13,819 nt of DNA from Cyclostephanos tholiformis. Lineage: Eukaryota; Bacillariophyta; Thalassiosirophyceae; Thalassiosirales; Thalassiosiraceae. Location of the stretch: the NCBI GenBank assembly GCA_036939975.1, contig JALLPB010000664.1:1-13819 (forward strand), written 5' to 3'. Below, in pieces: positions 1 through 7,920 of this stretch (position 1 is the first letter of the stretch; each line of letters starts with the position of its first letter). The translations under genes and the position numbers were made by a program. A model generated the notes under the pieces. It made no database searches. It was not told where the DNA came from and was given only the letters and a program-made list of their open reading frames with translations.

Positions 1-1239
1 CGGAAGTGAGTTCAAACTCCACTTCGAGGCCCTATGTGATTCATATGGCATTAAGTTTTGCTATTGTCAAAAATCACGGGAGGCGCCAACGACAATGTGG
101 GATTTATGGGATTTATGAATTCGCTGGGGGACCCCATAATCGAGGGTGCAAATTACTGGTAATATTGTACCTCGTGATACAACCCAGCAATGGCAGACCC
201 ATGGAGGATTGGGTGAATTGCGAGAAAATGTTGTATGACACGTGTCCGAATACGCTCATGGTAATTATCAATGGAGTGTTGGACAAGGTACTGGGGGGAT
301 TAAATCTGGTGATATTAGAGTTGGCTTAAACTCGGTCCCCCGGGGGCATTCTAGCGCAATCTTCGCATATGACATATGCTGTGACAGAGAGGGGGGACAC
401 TATGACACACACCAAATTTTCCCCGAGGCTTCTGGGGCATTATTGGGGAGAGTCTTACCAGAAATGCCCCTGTAGCCCTCTACAAAGGGACTGGTACAAT
501 AATTCCAGGCCCTCTCCACTCCACTCCTTTCTCTCCTCTTTCTCTCCATGGCCGAAGCTCCTCCTTCTCCGATCATGACGTGACACACGACAAGCGACAA
601 TAGCAATGTTGACATTTCCTCTCCATTGCAAGTTCTGCTCCCATTCTTGTACAGTCTCTCATCGTACACATTGCATACATCATTGTCATGTCTGCCCTTG
701 CGACTTTCACGATTATGTCATGTCATTGGAGTGATTATTACTAAGGTTGTGGTGGCGGCAGCATTTTGTCCATCCAATATCGCCAACAATGCCAGACATT
801 GTCTTGGTTGTTGCATCCCAGTGATGATGATGTTGGCAGAGGGTCCCTCCCCAGTGATGGCATCGGCGGACCCATTATTGATGACGACAGTGGATGGTTG
901 ATAACATCAAGATGTCGATGCTGTGAGTGCCGAGAGTATCATGGTGGAGGCAATGCTACCGACCATGCACTAAAAAGTCCCGAAACTCTTGAGTATCATA
1001 AATTAATTTTACGATAGGTTCAATACAGCATTCTACATGAAGCCAATATCAGATAATGACATATATTTGGCTGTATTGAGTGTATCCAGAACCGTGGCAG
1101 GTTGCAGGTTGTGTACAAAGACACAAGGCCGGGGAAGGATGACAATCCAGGTGAGTTTTTTTGTATCAAAAAATATGGATATTGCATTATCGTGGCCTCC
1201 CTCTTTAAGCTGAAGCGTGGTTTGATCAATCTTCTTTGA
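1..1239 (+). pseudogene. Decayed tandem copy of the DUF1995 gene (3' half)
   Basis: This stretch matches the 3' half of the intact gene at 1458-2714 in the same orientation, and the window's left edge cuts it. Positions about 10-330 align with about 2120-2480, including 29 identical bases (202-230 = 2347-2375). The peptides YLVIQPSNGRPMEDWVNCEK and PNTLMVIINGVLDKVLGG match the parent's YLVIQPGNGGPVEDWVNCEK and PNTPMVIINGALDKVRGG. Homology stops near 330, resumes near 1005 (FYNKFDS...FYLKP equivalent) and runs to a stop near 1239 (LKRGLINLL versus LKRVFVQPL). About 670 bp of unrelated sequence sits between, in place of about 35 bp of parent. Stops and frame changes break the frame, and most differences are G/C to A/T. 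Its position just upstream and head-to-tail suggests an old tandem duplication that lost function. Transcription cannot be excluded. Confidence 0.87.
334..1004. other. Unidentified insert inside the DUF1995 pseudogene
   Basis: About 670 bp with no counterpart in the intact gene. TTAA occurs close to both junctions (326-329 and 1003-1006). The inner ends do not form an inverted repeat with each other and do not resemble the ends of the piggyBac element at 4389-7936. The short open frames here (up to about 90 codons) resemble no family I know. It may be a decayed mobile element, captured intergenic DNA or filler from a rearrangement. Confidence 0.5.
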
Positions 1240-1457
1240 GTGTCCACTGTGAGCAGATCACAGAGAGGAGTGCGGATCTGGCGGGGGGATGAAGATCAAG
1301 GATTACGCGCGCCCTTCCGAACGCGTATTTCAGTCATATCGTAAGCACCAATACCTAAAAATATCGTACAGATTCCTCGCCTCCTCCATCGCATCCCACC
1401 CTCCCTTCCATGGCACGTGCCCCGTGCCCGACTCCAACGAAAACGAACTAAAGCAAC

Positions 1458-2714
1458 ATGGAGCGGATCAAGAATGATGTTGTCACTATGTACCTCGCGC
1501 TCGGCATCGTCGTCGCCATCTCCGCGCTATGCCCCCACGCCTCCGCCCTTAAGTTTCCCGTAACGACGAAGTTCGGTCCACGATGTCGACCGCGACGAGG
1601 AACGACGACCACGACGTCGTCGACGATATTCACCGCCACCCCCCGCGCCTTCTTCGGTGTAGGAGGAGGAGTCGAACAAACGATGGGAAGTGGGAGGTAC
1701 CCCCCCGCATCATCGTTATCATCGTCGTCGTCGTCGTCGTCATCATCCCCCCCATTATCGCCCATCCCCCGGGGTATATCCCCCTTCGAGAAAACGATCT
1801 CTAGGAACATGAACGTGCAGGCCGATTTTCGTAGGATCGCCAAGTACGCATTGGACTCCGCGTTGCGCGATGGCATTACCAAGATCGAGATCGAATTTCC
1901 CCCGTTGATCGGCGGGGGGGGGGGGAGGAAATCCAAATCCCAATTCGACGACTTCGATAACGTGCAGGAACTGGATGGGAATATGGAATGGACGATGTCG
2001 CTTGCGCCGATGTTCATGGATGACGCCGCTTACCGTAACGGGAAGACGTGGTTGATATTCCCCGACTTGAAAGAGTGCGAATTGGCCAAGGGGGAGTGGA
2101 CTGGGAGGCGATATCGCGAGGCGACCTTCACTACGATCGAGGCGGCGACGAACCATTTTTTGGGCGATGCCGCATACGACGCGCCCTGGGGCAGCAATCT
2201 CGTGTCGGGGATATCCAAATTGATGGGCGGGGCCGATGGGGATGCCGGATTATTGGGCGATCGGGCCTCGTTGGACCCGATAATATCGGGCGAGAACTAC
2301 CCGGCGACGTTGTACCTCGTGATCCAACCGGGAAATGGCGGGCCCGTGGAGGATTGGGTGAATTGCGAGAAAATGTCGAAGGCGTCGCCGAATACGCCCA
2401 TGGTTATCATCAACGGCGCGTTGGACAAGGTTCGGGGGGGGTACTATCCGGCGATTTTCTTCCCCAAGCTCGCGCGTACCGTGGATGGGTTTTATAACAA
2501 GTTCGATAGCGTATTTTACCTAAAGCCATTTTCGGACAAGGGCGCGTACGGTTGGCTCTATCGGGTGTATCCGGAACCATGGCAGGTGGTGTGGGAGGAT
2601 GTAAAGCCGGGGAAGGATGGCAATCCTGGTGAGATTCATCCTTTGCTCAAAGATAATGGGTTTCGCAGTTTGACTTTTGCTTATCTTAAGCGTGTTTTTG
2701 TTCAACCCCTATGA
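1458..2714 (+). CDS. Probable plastid-targeted DUF1995 protein
   Basis: Single-exon, 418 aa. Residues about 11-30 form a signal peptide ending C-P-H-A-S-A before Leu31. This resembles the diatom ASAF-type plastid presequence, where Phe, Trp, Tyr or Leu follows the cleavage site. An Arg/Thr/Ser-rich transit-like stretch with a Ser run (about 87-97) follows. The conserved part is about 120-418: FPDLKECELAKGEW (201-214), YLVIQP (286-291), MVIINGALDKVRGG (315-328) and a C-terminal block with YRVYPEPWQVVWE (368-380). This pattern fits DUF1995, the domain of plant LPA3 (low photosystem II accumulation), so a role in thylakoid or photosystem biogenesis is possible but inferred. The first Met (1458) is chosen; Met11 (1488) would also keep the signal peptide. 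Gly (about 152-156) and Ser runs are low-complexity inserts. A broken duplicate lies immediately upstream. Confidence 0.8.
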   Translation: MERIKNDVVTMYLALGIVVAISALCPHASALKFPVTTKFGPRCRPRRGTTTTTSSTIFTATPRAFFGVGGGVEQTMGSGRYPPASSLSSSSSSSSSSPPLSPIPRGISPFEKTISRNMNVQADFRRIAKYALDSALRDGITKIEIEFPPLIGGGGGRKSKSQFDDFDNVQELDGNMEWTMSLAPMFMDDAAYRNGKTWLIFPDLKECELAKGEWTGRRYREATFTTIEAATNHFLGDAAYDAPWGSNLVSGISKLMGGADGDAGLLGDRASLDPIISGENYPATLYLVIQPGNGGPVEDWVNCEKMSKASPNTPMVIINGALDKVRGGYYPAIFFPKLARTVDGFYNKFDSVFYLKPFSDKGAYGWLYRVYPEPWQVVWEDVKPGKDGNPGEIHPLLKDNGFRSLTFAYLKRVFVQPL

Positions 2715-2728
2715 CTTCTCAGAAGTCA
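2712..2728. repeat. Palindrome overlapping the DUF1995 stop codon
   Basis: TGACTTCT-C-AGAAGTCA, with perfect 8-bp arms around one base. Its first three bases are the TGA stop codon. It could form a small 3'-end hairpin or be a dyad binding site; no function is shown. Confidence 0.6.
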
Positions 2729-3394
2729 ATTATGTGACAGTCGGGGTGCTGGATAAACGACCAACGTATGCGGATGTTATATCGCTTTTGGTCAAGGCCA
2801 ATCAAAAAAGCAAACGTTGATCTCGTACCGTTGCGGTGCCGACCTGGAGCTCGCTCCATGAGGGTACGAGATGTGTGTTGATGGGAGCCACGACGCAGCG
2901 CTTGCACAGGGCGCTCCCCCCTCGGCGTATTGACTAAATCAAAGTTATCTACGACAGTAATACGAAATGTATTTTTCTTCTCGGCTTTTCTATTCCATTT
3001 GAAAAAGGAGAGCCCCAATTACGTCAGAAACGATGCCGCCAGATACCAAATTATCTCGAACCGCATGCTACAAAATGGGTATTATTATGCCATGGCGTGC
3101 ATAGGGAATGATATGTCGAGCAGCTCATGGCAGCCTTCTTGAGGCTGGAAAATAAGAACATCGCCCATACACCATCGTCCTGCACTAAAACCAAAGGATA
3201 CAATACATATGTTCATACAATGATGGATATTGCACAAAAACATACACAAGCCGAGCTCCTTCTTCGCACGTAACTGGAACGAATGTTGTACTTCCGAGTG
3301 ATGATCAATCCAAGAGCACGAACCAATTGATGTCCTGATGGTCCGCTGTATGTTTCCATGCAAATCATCTACCGGTTACACCTAAGAAGGGATG
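2715..3394. other. Gene-free interval between convergent genes
   Basis: The interval should contain the 3' ends of the DUF1995 transcript (+) and the Costars transcript (-). Open frames up to about 99 codons on either strand resemble no family and have no coding-like character. The only structure seen is a cluster of inverted repeats at 2820-2918. Confidence 0.6.
2820..2918. repeat. Cluster of inverted repeats, possible structured RNA
   Basis: ATCTCGTACC (2820-2829) pairs perfectly with GGTACGAGAT (2863-2872). The enclosed sequence holds a second stem, GGAGC (2846-2850) with GCTCC (2853-2857). Just downstream, GGGAGC (2883-2888) can pair with GCTCCC (2913-2918), and AGCGC (2897-2901) with GCGCT (2911-2915); these last two compete. 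The layout is loosely cloverleaf-like but lacks tRNA A/B boxes and a recognisable anticodon arm. Confidence 0.45.
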
Positions 3395-4181
3395 TTACGA
3401 ACGCTCCATGTTAAACTTGGCATCCACGCCGCTCTCTTTCAGTTCGTCAAGATCGTTTCCATCCGTGTCCAGTGGCGATTTGTCCACGAGGTCTATCAAA
3501 ACCTTATCGTGCGCCCCCTTGAGCAGGATCGGGCTCGTGTATGTGACGATCCCCCCTAAAGAGAGAGTAGCAGTGTTTCGAAGGAGAGAGAGGTCGGAAA
3601 TAAGACGGATACGATGATGAATATATAACATACATCGACACTCGCTCGGATCTACGTGCGGTCGGATGAAACAAAACAAAAAATCGGTGGATATATCTAT
3701 CGATCCACGAAGAAGAAGAAAAAAAAGGAGCGAATTAAGAAACGATAAAAAAGAATACATAATGCTCACGTTTCTTCGCCGCCTTCAAGGTCGCCGCCAA
3801 TCCCTCGTAATGCTGCTGCACGTCGTCGTCGTCGAAAAGCTCGCCGAAGGGCACCTGCGGCATCGTGGGATCGCCCACCCGCCATATGTCTTTGACCAAT
3901 TGACGCAGCTCGCTATTCAGGCGCTCCTGCGTGGCATTTTGTAGGGATCGGACAATGACGATAAACTATGAGGACGATGATATTATATGTATCTCGCGTT
4001 CCCCTGTCAAAAATATACATTAAGTGGGGGGGAGGGATATCCGCGCGTCCGTCGCGATGGACGGAGGTTTGTGGGGGAAAGGCGAGGTGGAGGATCCCCC
4101 GCCCCCCTGATTGATATATAATCTAATATAATATATACCCACCTCCACCTCGCTAACTCTGCTACCGGAATGACAAGACAT
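3395..4181 (-). CDS. Costars family protein (ABRACL-like), three exons
   Basis: Proposed exons on the minus strand are 4181-4143, 3926-3770 and 3555-3395. Introns are 4142-3927 (216 bp) and 3769-3556 (214 bp), both GT-AG. Phases join cleanly into 118 aa. The product aligns along its length with the Costars domain of ABRACL and the ABRA/STARS C-terminus: ERLNSELRQLVKDIWRVG (14-31), PFGELFDDD (39-47), the hallmark LAATLKAAKKRGIVTY (56-71) and LLKGAHDKVLIDLVD (76-90). The acidic C-terminal extension (91-118) is not usual in the 81-aa animal protein. Costars proteins act in the cytosol in actin-based motility signalling. The two downstream exons are secure from the conserved block crossing their junction. 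The 13-codon first exon is inferred, because the frame has no ATG before an upstream stop. Confidence 0.86.
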
Positions 4182-4330
4182 TATTTTATACCGATACTGC
4201 TCCCACTCCTATTACCATTCCCCTTTTTTATTTAGCCCTCCTCTCTCTCTCTCTTATCTTAAATAATAGTTTTAGGTATCTTAGAGCCCTTCTCCGTGTG
4301 ATGTGTGTCATCCCATGTCTGTTTTTTTAT

Positions 4331-4354
4331 CGATTTGAGATGGTTCTCAAATCG
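4331..4354. repeat. Perfect 10-bp hairpin left of the transposon
   Basis: CGATTTGAGA and TCTCAAATCG flank the loop TGGT. It lies 34 bp outside the left terminal inverted repeat of the piggyBac element, with no matching hairpin outside the right end. It could belong to the element if its true left end lies further out, or to the host flank. Confidence 0.6.
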
Positions 4355-4388
4355 GCTCTGGTCCAATATTATCTCTTTATCGGTTTAT

Positions 4389-4404
4389 CGTTCGGGCGCG
4401 GCCC
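4389..4404 (+). repeat. Left terminal inverted repeat of the transposon
   Basis: CGTTCGGGCGCGGCCC, identical over 16 bp to the reverse complement of 7921-7936. It is followed 12 bp later by the first GATC box. Confidence 0.85.
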
Positions 4405-4415
4405 TACGTAAAAAC

Positions 4416-4430
4416 GATCAAAAAATGATC
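4416..4430. promoter_or_regulatory. Left subterminal GATC-N7-GATC box
   Basis: GATC at 4416-4419 and 4427-4430, spaced 11 bp start to start and separated by an A/T run. The same arrangement recurs at 4597-4611 and 7878-7892, so a transposase-binding site is a reasonable inference. Confidence 0.5.
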
Positions 4431-4596
4431 ATTTTTGACTTTGACACTAAATAACTTAGTCAAATTTCCATTTTCAGCAAAAATGGAGACCACCATTCGA
4501 TTCGCCTTGCTCTTCTGCGTCGGAGCTTGGTATTTACTTTTCATTCCCATCCAATTATCAGACCATTATCATCCATTGAAATGGAGGTTATGAAAT

Positions 4597-4611
4597 GATC
4601 ATTTTTTGATC
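4597..4611. promoter_or_regulatory. Second left GATC-N7-GATC box, inverted
   Basis: GATCATTTTTTGATC. With flanking bases it is nearly the reverse complement of the box at 4416-4430, so the two form an inverted pair with arms of about 25 bp. It lies about 100 bp upstream of the transposase start, where bound transposase could also affect transcription (inference). Confidence 0.45.
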
Positions 4612-4713
4612 ATTTTGGTACCCCCCCATCTACCGTAGAGTAGATACCAAACGGAAAACAGCGGCCACAAACAACTCCGCCATCCCACATCTCCACAAAA
4701 AATCGATCGAACG

Positions 4714-7608
4714 ATGCCGACCGGTGTTGACAATGAGCCCCCACCACCTGGCGAATTGCCGCCCCCTGCCGCCAGCAGTCTGTCGAGGGCTGCGGCTGCG
4801 GCGCTGTCTTCGCCCAGCGTGCAGGCGGACCTCCCCATGAGCCCAGGAAGGGCAGCGGCGGCAGCAATTATGAGAGGAATTTCTGGGATGATTGGTGTGG
4901 CGGCGGCGCTGTCTCCAGCAATTCGCCATCACCCCCCGGCTGAACTAGTAATAGGGGCATCACCATTCGATCGCAGTCTCGTCGAATCGACTATTAGTAC
5001 TGACGCCGACGAAGAAAGTACTAGTATTACTAGTAGCAATAATGACGAGCAGGTCCACACTGAAGAGACGGCGGAAAAAATTCTCCAGATGATGGCGGAG
5101 GACAATGCGGAGGTAGGAGATGGCGGCGACAGTGATGTTGAGGGAGACGAAGTCAACATGCACTACCAAGCGATGATGGCGATCGAGGAGAACAACGACC
5201 TTGATTGCGACGAATGGGGGGAGGTTTCGGACCCATCAATCCCCGGTGCTCCTGATGGATGGATCCCCCCCGGTGCGCCAATAGGATTTATTGGCTATTG
5301 CCCTAAATTTGATGCTCCTTCTCATTTTTCCGAGGTGGATAACCCTGGCCGATGGAGCGATTTTGTGTTTCAGCCAAAGTATCTAAAAGTAAAAGGGACG
5401 ACGACGTCTGCATATGCCGGCCACTTTACCCCAGCAGGAGCAAAGGTTGTCCCCGCCGATAGTTTTGGGCGACGCGAGGTGAATGGATGGAAATTTTTTT
5501 ACAGTGGATGGGAACCAGACGAGTTTGATCGCGTGACGTTTGTAAGAGGCCCTGCAACAAAGGAGAAGATCAAGCCTGCCGAACGGAAGGGATGCCTTGA
5601 CGCCAACCGATTGAGAGCGCATGGGCTCACCAGCGAACGTATTAAAAATGATCCCTTCTTTTTCCTCCAGCTGTTGTTGCCTGTTTGTGACCCAAAACGA
5701 TCGGGTATCGATGGAGATGATAGGATGCCATTCTTTCCAACAGTTACAACGCATACGAATGGCTATGCTGTATGCGAGAAGGGCTGGGGCGGAGGGTACG
5801 GGCACGCGTTCAAGCTTGTGACGGAAATGGAATTGGTCCGTTGGATTGGGGTGCCTATTCGGCATGGTGCGAGAGACGGCAGCGCCAGTAGCCTATACAG
5901 GCGCTGGATGGAAGATGATGTGGACTACGACCCTATTATTGCCAACCACATGACCATGTCACGGTGGCGGCAGATAAAGTCTGTGTTCAAATTGAACAAC
6001 AACGTCTCAACTCCAGGCCGTGGCAAGGAGGGGTACGATCCAGCAGCGAAGTATGACCTCATCTTTCGTACACTCTGCCACAACATGAATTATATAACGT
6101 TGCAAGCAGAATTGGATGTGGCGGGGGATGAGTCAACATGGGGATTTGCTGGATACATGGCGGATGCTGGAGGGCGGCTCATGAATAAGCCCGTTGGAAA
6201 GGGGGGGCAGACGACGATGATTTACGACGTCTCACGGCGCTACCCCAGAGCATACGTGCATCGGCACAAGGTGCACGTACGACCAGTTGGTTTCACGGCG
6301 GAGGGGAAGTTCGAGATGAAGAACTTGATCGATCAGCTCGATAAGCTTGTTGTTGGAAGAGTTGCATCAGAAGAGTTGAATACTAGTGTGCCTCCTCCTT
6401 CTGGATATGGCGAGCCAACCACTTACAGGAAGAGATGCATCTATCCCCGGCCTCCTCACATCACATGTGATAATCATTTCTCGGGTGACAATGTGTTGGA
6501 TTATGCTGGTGAGAGGGGTTTCGGCATCACACAGACATGTCGCCGGGACAGATATCCCGAGGGATTAAAGGAGTACCTCCATCATGAGGTGGTTGATGCC
6601 AGCAATGCACGGCCCCGAGCAATGCGTTTCGAGAATCCGATCGTTGCGGTGAAGCAAGTTGCAGCAACGCCAACTGCCGAGGATGGCACCACATCTAAGC
6701 CATACACCAAAACGCTGGTGTCCTTTCAGTCAACCGGTGCGACAAACATAGCCGGTGTAAACAACCTTCCATCGGCTTCACTCTATGCAACTGTCAAATC
6801 CCGGGGAAAGAAACCCAACAAAAGGTATTGGGGGATCGAGCAAAATGAGGCGAGGGCGACGTACCTAGGCCACTATTACGGTGTCGACAATGTTGACCAC
6901 ATGATAAAAAATGCAAAGATACGATACACAACGTGGAAATACTGGCATGCACCCTTCCTTCATGCTCTGTCAATGTCAGTGATCGCGGCGTATGATATGT
7001 ACATTGAATGTTGTGAGGGGGGGCTCGACTCAGAGTGGTTTGTCGAGGCAAAGGATAGGATGACGTTCCGGGACTTCCGCCTGATGCTCTCGGAGCAAAT
7101 GATGACATATGATCCACGCGCACAGATATACCATGGTGATGAGAACTTTCGAAAGGTGACCAGACTTGGGAAGCGAAAGAAAAAGGGAACAGTAATATCA
7201 TATTGGAAGGGGGAAAAGGGTGGAATAAGTTTGGAAAACTACAAAATTGCTAAGACTTCGAGTCACCATTCGCCTTCACGTCTCTGTGGCCAGTTAGATG
7301 ATTTCGAGATGCACACAGCAACCATCACTCGGACAACACATTCTTACGATTGTGCAGTGTGTGGTAAACGAACGGCATGGAAATGTGGGTTGTGCAAGAA
7401 GTATATCTGTGTCGGTAAAGGGGGGGGGGGCTGTCAAATTGCACTCCACAATGATTCGATGTTTGGCCTCACTAAATTGGACTATGAGAACCTGTTTGAG
7501 GGGAAAGAGAAAGCCTGGAAGGCTCCATCAAAAACAGAGAAGAGACGCAATGCAACTTGGATTGATAGAATCCGGGAAATGATGATGAGGGAAGACCAAG
7601 GCGAATGA
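4714..7608 (+). CDS. PiggyBac-like (DDE_Tnp_1_7) transposase
   Basis: Uninterrupted 964-aa transposase that would cut and paste the surrounding element. Residues 1-170 are an Ala/Pro-rich then acidic, disordered-looking extension. The catalytic core shows the expected order. The first acid is D472 in G-D-E-S-T-W-G-F. The second is D586 in ITCDNHFSGDN, equivalent to the family's xDNxxxS. The third is D725, with D728, in YYGVDNVDHM, followed by the Trp-rich TTWKYWHAPF segment and a helix, as in piggyBac GVDxxDxM. A C-terminal zinc-finger-like Cys-rich domain runs about 880-912: C880-x2-C883-x7-C891-x2-C894-x4-C899-x7-C907-x4-H912. All three catalytic acids are present, so activity is plausible. 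An 11-G run (7420-7430) encodes Gly inside the Cys-rich domain and is a slippage or sequencing risk. At 964 aa it is longer than insect piggyBac (about 600 aa), through the N-terminal extension and inserts. The start is the first Met in frame. Confidence 0.92.
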   Translation: MPTGVDNEPPPPGELPPPAASSLSRAAAAALSSPSVQADLPMSPGRAAAAAIMRGISGMIGVAAALSPAIRHHPPAELVIGASPFDRSLVESTISTDADEESTSITSSNNDEQVHTEETAEKILQMMAEDNAEVGDGGDSDVEGDEVNMHYQAMMAIEENNDLDCDEWGEVSDPSIPGAPDGWIPPGAPIGFIGYCPKFDAPSHFSEVDNPGRWSDFVFQPKYLKVKGTTTSAYAGHFTPAGAKVVPADSFGRREVNGWKFFYSGWEPDEFDRVTFVRGPATKEKIKPAERKGCLDANRLRAHGLTSERIKNDPFFFLQLLLPVCDPKRSGIDGDDRMPFFPTVTTHTNGYAVCEKGWGGGYGHAFKLVTEMELVRWIGVPIRHGARDGSASSLYRRWMEDDVDYDPIIANHMTMSRWRQIKSVFKLNNNVSTPGRGKEGYDPAAKYDLIFRTLCHNMNYITLQAELDVAGDESTWGFAGYMADAGGRLMNKPVGKGGQTTMIYDVSRRYPRAYVHRHKVHVRPVGFTAEGKFEMKNLIDQLDKLVVGRVASEELNTSVPPPSGYGEPTTYRKRCIYPRPPHITCDNHFSGDNVLDYAGERGFGITQTCRRDRYPEGLKEYLHHEVVDASNARPRAMRFENPIVAVKQVAATPTAEDGTTSKPYTKTLVSFQSTGATNIAGVNNLPSASLYATVKSRGKKPNKRYWGIEQNEARATYLGHYYGVDNVDHMIKNAKIRYTTWKYWHAPFLHALSMSVIAAYDMYIECCEGGLDSEWFVEAKDRMTFRDFRLMLSEQMMTYDPRAQIYHGDENFRKVTRLGKRKKKGTVISYWKGEKGGISLENYKIAKTSSHHSPSRLCGQLDDFEMHTATITRTTHSYDCAVCGKRTAWKCGLCKKYICVGKGGGGCQIALHNDSMFGLTKLDYENLFEGKEKAWKAPSKTEKRRNATWIDRIREMMMREDQGE

Positions 7609-7734
7609 GTACGCCCATCTTTAGTTATTTAGGTAGTTCATGTACGCTATAAATATGTTGACTGGCATCGTTCCAAAACTGATGAAATTTGCAATGATAC
7701 TTCCCAACGCGTTGAGGAAGATGCCCCTTGATTT

Positions 7735-7746
7735 GTAGGGCCGCGC
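7735..7746 (-). repeat. Internal partial copy of the terminal repeat
   Basis: GTAGGGCCGCGC is the exact reverse complement of 4396-4407, which spans the inner part of the left repeat and three bases beyond it. It lies about 175 bp inside the right end. Confidence 0.5.
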
Positions 7747-7877
7747 GCACATTACCGTCGATGCCGTCGCCATCGTCCTGGCTATCATGTTTCGACGTGA
7801 TGTTGGCAAAAATTCTGACACCATTTGGCGGGAACGTATTGTACGTAGGAATAGTACATAGGCAACTAATATTTAAG

Positions 7878-7902
7878 GATCACTTTTTGATCATAGACGA
7901 TC
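7878..7902. promoter_or_regulatory. Right subterminal GATC boxes
   Basis: GATC at 7878-7881, 7889-7892 and 7899-7902. The first two have the same 11-bp spacing as the left boxes; the third follows at 10 bp. It lies 18 bp inside the right terminal repeat. A probable transposase-binding region (inference). Confidence 0.5.
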
Positions 7903-7920
7903 GTTTTCTGAATTTTTTTG

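Larger units (their letters stand above)
7609..7920. other. Right non-coding end of the transposon
   Basis: 3' untranslated and subterminal sequence. A 67-codon minus-strand open frame (7824-7621, hydrophobic C-terminal half) converges on the transposase stop with 12 bp between, but resembles no family and is not called as a gene. GTAGGGCCGCGC at 7735-7746 repeats 12 bases of the left end in inverted orientation. The GATC boxes lie at 7878-7902. Confidence 0.6.

Noticed and set aside
326..1006. A non-autonomous copy of the piggyBac element in the pseudogene
   Set aside because: TTAA flanks it, but its inner ends share no sequence with the 16-bp repeats or GATC boxes and form no inverted repeat; kept only as a weak finding.
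1448..2017. 189-codon minus-strand open frame with a long Asp run, antisense to the DUF1995 gene
   Set aside because: It is the shadow of the Ser-rich triplet repeat and the conserved sense frame; no family resemblance and the sense strand explains the region.
2820..2872. Possible tRNA, because of the cloverleaf-like stems
   Set aside because: Only 53 bp, with no A or B box, no anticodon arm of correct geometry and no T-loop consensus.
2719..3363. Minus-strand frames of 92-99 codons between DUF1995 and Costars
   Set aside because: No family match, no splice or coding pattern, and they run through the inverted-repeat cluster.
3666..3944. 92-codon plus-strand frame
   Set aside because: Antisense to Costars exon 2 and intron 2, which are supported by family conservation.
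4483..4590. 35-codon ATG frame resembling a signal peptide upstream of the transposase
   Set aside because: Very short, lies in the A/T-rich subterminal region and has no further support.
4599..4932. Overlapping minus-strand frames opposite the transposase start
   Set aside because: Three mutually overlapping frames in low-complexity GC-rich sequence; typical shadows.
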